Source: Papilionanthe hookeriana x Papilionanthe teres (lineage: Eukaryota > Streptophyta > Magnoliopsida > Asparagales > Orchidaceae). From it: a DNA stretch of 64,000 nt. The translations under genes and the position numbers were made by a program. The stretch spans positions 41,136,070 through 41,200,069 of the forward strand of contig CM040423.1 of assembly GCA_022702705.1 (NCBI GenBank). The letters are read 5' to 3'. Position 1 is the stretch's first letter. Every line of letters begins with the position of its first letter. The notes beneath the pieces were generated by a model, which had not been told where the DNA came from, did not search any database, and saw only the letters and a list, made by a program, of their open reading frames with translations. Below, piece after piece: positions 57,843 through 64,000 of the stretch.

Positions 57843-57848
57843 AAAACT

Positions 57849-59822
57849 TGACCCGACCAGCAATTACGCAGTAAATTAACTTCCAAACGATGGTAACAAA
57901 CTTGACCCGATTTATAAATAGTGGCTAGTGTGCAAAATCTTAAATGATATAAAAATTGGAAAATATTTTACACACTAGGGGTACTACGCAAGTATACGTA
58001 TCGTTTCAAGTAATATAGAGTTTTCTTTAAAAACCCCAGTATCGATCCCAAGAGGAAGTGAACTAAGAGGTCTTTAGTCAAATTCTAGTCTACTACTAAT
58101 AGTCCTTAGTTTGGAATGTCGATTAAAATTGTGTTTTATCTAGCAACTACTCCTAAATACAAGAGTTAAATGTAACAATAACTATAACTAAATGCAAATA
58201 ATAATTCTAAAGATAACCCTTTTTGGATGAGTTGGTTTGGAGAATTTCGAGATATTAAAAACTACTATTCTTATGTAATTAAATAAATAATGTATAGGAA
58301 TGAGATGCATTTAATATTGTATGTGTCAAATAGGAGCAATCATATTCTTTACCCTTTGGTCCAGACATAAAGAACATTGACTAATCCTATGCTTGGTAAT
58401 TGAATCTGCGGCTAGGCTGGGAGGATACCGGCTCTCACTTCGGAGCTCCCACATTCCCCTCGCCTGAGGGCTAACAATCTACACTTCAGCATCCAAACGG
58501 TAGGACCGAATTGAGGATTTTAGCCTGTCACTCTAAAATCTCCAATCTACGTCAGATTAATATTATTTCCCTATTTATTTGCATTCAATCTCCATGAACT
58601 TCACCATCCATGGAATTTCAATGTGGTTCCACTTTGTTGAGAATTACACCGCCCATTTAGGACAATGCAATTACAACGAATTTTAACACTACAATGGGCC
58701 CTTATTGCAATATAAATGAAGTGCAAGTAAAAACCATCACATTTATAATTAAAACATCTTTTAGCAAGCATCCCAATATCCTAATCATGAATCCTACTCA
58801 TCGCAAAAGAAAAGTAAAATGAAAATAATGACATAATCTTCTCATGCCACTATTTCCAAAGACGAAGAAAGAATAAGAGAGATGCGTCACAAAGCACGAA
58901 GAAACACAACGGAAACTTCATTAAACCAAAGCAAATCCACTAGGTAATTGTTTACAAAATTATAAGATAATGAAGAACAATACTTAGCTTTTTCCCTTTG
59001 AAAGAAAGACGGATATCTCTCCCATAAAGTCTCCCAGCGATCCATGCAATGCTAACAAAATCCCTTACAAATTCTCTCAAAATCTCCTCTCCAATCTCTC
59101 CAAAAGGGTAGAAATCTACATTTCTACTCTTAATCTAAGAATCCTAAACATTCCTCAAAGTTTTTCTCCACTTTTTCTCTAAAATTCCTCCCTTTTCTAA
59201 CCTATATTCTCCATTTTAAAGAGTATGGAGGAAGTTTGAAGAGTTTCCATAAGCACCCCTTCGAAAAAACGTCTAAATACGTCGAATTTAGGCCAAAAAC
59301 TTCCAAAAGTTGGTCCAGAACCTTCCAGGCGCCGTCGGCGGTTTCGAGCTCGCTGTCGGCGAGCTTTTCGAGAACTTTTCGGTGTTTTCTGAAAAATCTC
59401 ACCGTCGACGAGATCGTGGCCGCCGTCAGCGAGCAGGCTCTGCGCAGCTCCACCGTTTTGCTCCGTTTGGCTCCGTTTTAACTCTGATTCGCCTCGTTTC
59501 AGTAGCGTTGCGTTCGTAACAGATAACCCTACAAAATAAGCATAAAAACAACCTTTCTTTACAGTGTAATCTCATTCAAAAATATGCAAGAAATGTAAAA
59601 TAGATTAAGCATCAAAAGACTTATCGAAAGGTGTCAGGGCAGAATTTCATTTCTTGCTCGTTTTTGCTCCAAATTGCACCGTTTTTGCTTCCTTTTGCTA
59701 CAATCATCATTTCTTGTACCTAAAACAAAAAAAAACATACAAAATACCTTCCTTTAAAATGTAATATCATCAAAAATAAGTAAAATGATATAGCAAAAAG
59801 CGTATATATTTTAGGCGTGTCA
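57849..59822 (-). mobile_element. Element C 5' LTR, 1,974 bp, uninterrupted
   Basis: TGACCCGACC...TAGGCGTGTCA on plus. It matches the split 3' LTR almost base for base and shows the empty insertion site of B at 59564-59568 (GTAAT). The GC-rich dyad block is at 59325-59440. Confidence 0.93.
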
Positions 59823-59827
59823 CCCAC
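59823..59827. repeat. Target-site duplication CCCAC of C, right copy
   Basis: Perfect partner of 37615-37619. Confidence 0.93.
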
Positions 59828-60013
59828 CGCATCTAGAGCTTTTCCATCAGCTATATGTACCTTCCCAAAGTTGCTTGCAACATAATTTCGCATCAACTTC
59901 AGTGGGAAGATGCATGGAAGGAAGCCCCTGAATCCAGTATCCAGTCATCAACAGAGCTGTGAACTGTCAGCAATAGTGCATCCTGTATTTCTTCAATTAC
60001 AACATTAGCACTA
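59828..60013 (-). pseudogene. Copia protease N-terminal half of D
   Basis: The minus strand reads WILDSGASFHASSH, the active-site loop of copia proteases (DSGAS), followed by the fold that continues beyond C at 37614. Short frames only; small frame breaks are likely. Confidence 0.7.
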
Positions 60014-60790
60014 TCATTCTCCTTTTTTCTTAGGATTCCTGCTGTTCATTTTTATGTGGTCAACCTTGCCACAATTCCAGTAAGTTGCCTGCTGACAAGA
60101 CTTTGATTTTAATCTTCCTCTATTTGAGCTTCTGTCTTGTGATCTCCCTCTGGAATCAACAATCGGTGCATAACTCAAGCCCGAGGTCTCGCCAGAATCT
60201 TTCCTGTGCACATCTTCAGCTAAAATCAAATCACGAATATAATCATATTTCTGTTTAGATTTACCTACAAAACTGCTAACTGTCTACTCATGGCTTCCCA
60301 GCTATTTGACAATGAAGCCAACAATATCAGCACATGTATCTCATCATCAAAATCAATTTCAACAGACGGCAATTAATTTTTGATAGTGTTGAAATCATTC
60401 AGATGTTGAGTAACAGACACAACTTCTGCCATCTTCAAATTTAATAACTTTTTCATCAAGTGCACATTGTTATTCGCCGATGACTTTTCATACATCCCGA
60501 TAAAGCCGCCATGAGATCTGCAGTAGTCTTTACTTTGATGAGGTTGTGAGCAACTGATCTCGATAGGGTTAATCGTATAACCCCCAGAACCAGTCAATCC
60601 AACAGATTCCATTCTGCCTCGTCCATCTTTTCTGTTTGCTTTCCCAGTAACGGAAGATGAAGTTTCTTCCCATAGAGATAGTCCTCTATCCGCATCCTCA
60701 GTAACCAAAATCTGTACCATTGATTCCCAATGCCATCACTTCGTCTCTGCTCATCGTTCTTCTTTCAGTCTCAAACCACGGCTCTGATAC
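60014..60790 (-). pseudogene. Copia gag of D (broken)
   Basis: Gag of the UBN2 type. A CMKS/YEKSSANNNVHLMKKLLN segment and VTQHLNDFNTIKN (60373-60490) match the family. The N-terminal part is frameshifted (60500-60720; RIEDYLYGKKLHLPLLGK in another frame). 60014-60229 carries a damaged zinc knuckle, YWNCGKVDHIKMNSRNPK, in which the first and last Cys of CX2CX4HX4C are Tyr and Ser. Confidence 0.75.
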
Positions 60791-60792
60791 CA
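60781..60792 (-). other. Primer-binding site of D
   Basis: Minus-strand TGGTATCAGAGC, complementary to the 3' end of initiator tRNA-Met, the usual primer of plant copia elements. It lies two bases from the LTR. Confidence 0.9.
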
Positions 60793-60794
60793 GT

Positions 60795-61222
60795 TGGCTG
60801 TGAAAAGTAACAACAATAAAGTGAAAAATGGAATGAGAAAAAATTGCACACAAAAAATACCAAAGCGACAGATTTACTTGGTTCGACAAATTTGCCTACG
60901 TCCACGGAGTTGTAGAGGATTTTATTACTTCGAGGAATTACACCGTCGAGCGCCTCGACGTTTACAAAAGAAATCTCTATTTTTCTTCTCTCCCTTCCTC
61001 TCTCTCTCTCTCTCTTCCTCTTTTTCTCTCTTAGTTGCTTGGCTTGGCTTTCTCTAAGTCAGAAGAAACTATTTATAGAAACCAAGAGAGTGGTAGGTGG
61101 GAGGTAATGAGCAGTAGATGAGATGTGGTAGGTGAGCGGTGGGTGGGAAGGTAGGTGAGCGGTTGGTGAGATTTTTAATATGAATCTAATTAATGTGGAC
61201 GGTATCTCCACATTACCCAACA
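60795..61222 (-). mobile_element. Element D 5' LTR
   Basis: 428 bp, minus strand TGTTGGGTAATG...TTTTCACAGCCA. TATAAATA lies at 61070-61077 (plus coordinates). A (CT)n run near 61000 is shorter than in the other LTR. Confidence 0.88.
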
Positions 61223-61227
61223 CGCCA
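61223..61227. repeat. Probable target-site duplication of D, right copy (CGCCA)
   Basis: Differs from CGTCA at 36253-36257 by one base. Confidence 0.55.
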
Positions 61228-64000
61228 ATTGCAAAATTTTTAAGATGTTTACATATTTACACACACATTTTGCATTCTTCAAAATTTTATGGAACATACA
61301 TCAAAAAAATTGAAAAAAAAATACCATAACAAAAATAAGTTTCATGTCACATATGACTAAACGAGGCAAATCATCGAACACCTTGTGCAAAAATATATAA
61401 CATTATATATAGATAATTACAAAAACCTTTGTACATACCTAATAAAATTTCAAATTGTCTGACTACATAGAAATTCTCATCGAAAAAGTTCTAAATATGA
61501 ACAAAAAGATATACGCAAATAGTTCTACCATCGGGTTGGAGTCGCAAGAAGAGGAAATACGGTGTGGCAAGCTAATTCTCACGCCAAACCTTTCACAGTG
61601 CAGCAACCGAAAAGAAAAAAGAGTGGTATTTGTTGTGTTTATTAAGGGATTTGAGCGTGATATTTGTAACTAAGATGTTTTGAATGTGCAAAATGTGATT
61701 AATGAGATTTTTAATATTATGTAGAGAAAGAACCCAATAACTTAATATCAGTAATGCTTTGAAATTGCTTCGAGATTAAGTATTAAATAAATCAATACAA
61801 AAATTTAAGTAGTAGAGATTCAAATAAATAAAGAACTGAATATGATGATTCCCCTCTTTATACAATAGCAGCTTTATCCTTGGTATCAATGGAAAGAGGC
61901 CATCTGTTTCAATGCCCTAGTGAGGTCCTACGCAAAATAAATGGTTAAGAGTCCACCTTGTCTTTCTTTTCACTTTCATACATTGGCTTCTGCGATCACC
62001 GATCTTATCATTCTTTTTGCAGGATTCATTCGTGCTCTGATTGTGGATCTCGGCCACAAACAGCGCCTTTCGATCGCTGTAGATCGCCACCGGACCTTCT
62101 GCTCCGATGCGTCCGGAAACTGGTCAATCTCTCAAGCCACTGTTCTTGTTAATTTTGCGAAATACTTTATTTTGCCAATAGAAGGAAATCAACTCTCTGG
62201 ATTGATTTGGAAACTGTCTCGTTTTGAATGCTGCCAGGTTTATTTGCAATTTGGATTTGCACATCGACTCGGCAAACGGTCGAGAATCGCTATTTTAAGC
62301 TCCTTTTGTTTCTCTATCGGACAAACTCTACCATTTTTTTGCGAGTTATGTTGATCAATGAGAGTTCAGTCAACTTCACAAAATTGTATATCATTAGGTT
62401 ATTCCAGTTGATCGAGAACAATGCCGTTGTGAGCTAATGTCATATATATGACTTGGAAGGGCGATCCTGTCCTTGATAGCTTCCATTTGTAAAATAGCAA
62501 CCGCATTTGTGGATTTTTAAGCATTTTTTGAAAAGATAGGTGCAATGAACTATTTCTACTTTTGCATTTTATTGATATTGCAGTCTCTAGACAATATATC
62601 TCTTAAATCAGAAAAGTAGGACTTTATATAATGCAATTCTAATTACATCTTTCATGACTAATAACATATATTACAAGGAGTATAAACTTGCATACTATAA
62701 CCTTTTATGCTAGTAAAGGGGAAGAGATTATATAACGATGAATAAGATCCAATTTCTTTGAAAGAGTGGAAGAGGTGTCATATAGGTGACATAATCTCAT
62801 GTATGGTTCTCTAGTTGACAATAAGGGTAACTTCTGTATTATGGGGTTGACTCACAGATACAATATTTGTAATTTAAATGTTTGCCCATGAATTTCAGTC
62901 TCTATTGGGAAAGGTTGTACAAATACCAACCATTTTTTCTTCAACTACAAATTGTTTGGACATTTTTTTGCGGAGTTTGAAACACGAGTAATGATCAAGC
63001 CAGCAATTAATCAGTTAAGGCTTTGATGATTGAAGTTGAATCTTTGGGAAAGGAGACAGAAAGGAGGAGGGACCAACCATTGCCTTATTATAACAAATTG
63101 ACTAGGCTTAGCAGTCAAAGAAATTTTGCCTCTTAAAACCACCCATCAGATGGAAAATCCATGAACGAGCAAAATAATGGAGCACCGATTGTGATACAAT
63201 TGAGTTGCTTTTCACTAGTTAATTTCTGATGCTCTCCAAATTTGAATAAAGATTAGAGATTGATTCCATTCCTTTAAAGCCAACAACTACCATGCTAGAG
63301 ACAAAAATAATCATGAATAATTATGAGGGTATCATATCCACCTGGATGGCATAAGTTAATTTGTACCATACTTGTTCAATCTGAAGGAATGAGTGTATAA
63401 TATCATAGACACTCATTATTTCGGCTAATTGATATTCTAGTATGCTAGTTCAACTATTCGTGCTGCTTACATTTCTTCTTGACTGCTTGGTCTATGATGC
63501 ATATTTGGCTTAGTGCTTTGTTAATCAGCATTATGGCATTCAACCAGCAATGGTTTACTTGACTTAAATTTTATGGATCTGGGTTATAATTTTAACTTTT
63601 ATTCTCTCCAAGATAGATTTTTCCTAGATATTAAAGATGAATTTGATATCTGATTCATTAAAGGTCTTAGAAAAGGTTTTATTTGGAATTCTTTCTTTAG
63701 AAGATCTTATTTAAGTGATGAAATATGACAAATGTATGATCTGTGTTAAGTTCATGATCATGGAAGGTTTGATTTATTGGGCTGAAGCAATGAACTTATC
63801 CATTCTAAATGCAATATTATCTCCTGTGAGGATTTTAACTTGGTGTTATTGATCTAGAAGACCAAAGGATTTTTGGTCTGAGTATATTCTATACTATATG
63901 TAGATTTCATTCATACACATGAGGTTATTATTTTCTACTTCGAAATGTTATTATCATTCTTCTTATTTATTCAATTTTATTATTGGTTTGGTGTAGCTTT
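61228..64000. other. AT-rich intergenic or intronic DNA right of D
   Basis: No retroelement end, RNA gene or convincing gene was recognised over 2.8 kb. One GC-richer patch at 61990-62140 is listed separately. The rest is T-rich and could be intron or spacer. Confidence 0.45.
62023..62140 (+). other. Possible host exon fragment
   Basis: A GC-richer stretch with many CG words ('ctgtagatcgccaccgg') directly behind 'ttctttttgcag' (AG at 62021-62022), which fits a plant splice acceptor. All three plus frames are open for 40 codons or more through it, so the coding frame cannot be chosen. No known protein was recognised, and no donor site is clear. Confidence 0.2.

Larger units (their letters stand above)
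37620..59822 (-). mobile_element. Athila-type nonautonomous element C (minus)
   Basis: LTRs of 1,975 bp (after removing B) and 1,974 bp, a perfect CCCAC duplication, a tRNA-Asp-like PBS and a PPT. Internal DNA (52511-57848) has gag and protease on the minus strand, then an acidic linker, then directly the conserved post-pol motif. RT, RNase H, integrase and env-position genes are absent. Its own length is about 9.29 kb. It would need enzymes from a related element to move. Element B is inserted in its 3' LTR. Confidence 0.9.
36258..61222 (-). mobile_element. Ty1/copia element D (minus), internally deleted, split by C
   Basis: Two LTRs of 458 and 428 bp, a tRNA-iMet PBS, gag, protease, GAG-pre-integrase and remnants of RT and RNase H. 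Without C the element is about 2.76 kb, compared with 4.5-5 kb for a whole copia element. The integrase and most of RT are missing. C lies at 37620-59822, within the protease region. Confidence 0.85.

Noticed and set aside
61941..62354. 137-codon ORF as an intact host gene
   Set aside because: No start context or recognised domain, other frames are equally open, and part of it lies upstream of a likely splice acceptor.

Overview
This window is plant nuclear DNA made almost entirely of nested LTR retrotransposons. The evidence is long AT-rich LTRs, Athila-type and Tat/Ogre-type Ty3/gypsy polyproteins, a Ty1/copia relic, a Mutator-like transposase relic, and primer-binding sites matching plant tRNA 3' ends. 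The Tat-type dual RNase H and the gene found behind Athila pol point to a flowering plant. The species cannot be read from the sequence. No host gene is convincingly present; one weak exon-like stretch lies near 62023.

Left block (1-31361). Element A is an Athila-type element on the minus strand. It starts at a 3' LTR fragment (9165-9266), carries two related genes in the position called env-like (10612-11722 and 12548-13739), then integrase, RNase H and part of RT, and stops at 16544. A Tat/Ogre-type element E (plus strand) is inserted in its RT gene: a 7.07 kb 5' LTR (16545-23617), a PBS, then gag, protease, RT, RNase H and a second archaeal-type RNase H. E breaks off near 31245, just before integrase, against a fragment of A's 5' LTR (to 31361). 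E's integrase and 3' LTR, and A's gag and most of its 5' LTR, are missing. To the left, the end of another Tat/Ogre-type LTR (G: 1-542 and 7541-9164) abuts A's LTR. A complete 6,993 bp solo LTR of the same family (H, 543-7535) sits inside G with a perfect CCATA target duplication.

Middle (31362-36257). A decayed Ty3/gypsy element F of Tat/Retand type (promoter, gag, protease), an N-terminal fragment of a Mutator-like transposase, a possible zinc-finger relic, and an imperfect 178 bp tandem duplication.

Right block (36258-61222) is a clean three-level nest. Element D (copia, minus, about 2.8 kb, internally deleted) is split in its protease by element C. C (Athila-type, minus, about 9.3 kb) has LTRs of 1,975 and 1,974 bp and a perfect CCCAC duplication; it carries gag and protease but no RT, RNase H, integrase or env-position gene. 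C's 3' LTR is in turn split by element B (Athila-type, plus, 12,911 bp) with a perfect GTAAT duplication; B carries gag, protease, RT, RNase H, integrase and two env-position ORFs, all with frame breaks. Insertion order is therefore D, then C, then B.

The most interesting signals are in the Athila elements. GC-rich motifs with dyad symmetry lie in front of each of the two env-position ORFs in both A and B, and also in the LTRs of B and C. They are followed by TATA-like and pyrimidine-patch sequences, which suggests internal promoter modules. A roughly 47-nt noncoding sequence just behind pol is kept in A, B and C. Nothing outside retroelement biology is well supported. All boundaries were read by eye, without alignment software.
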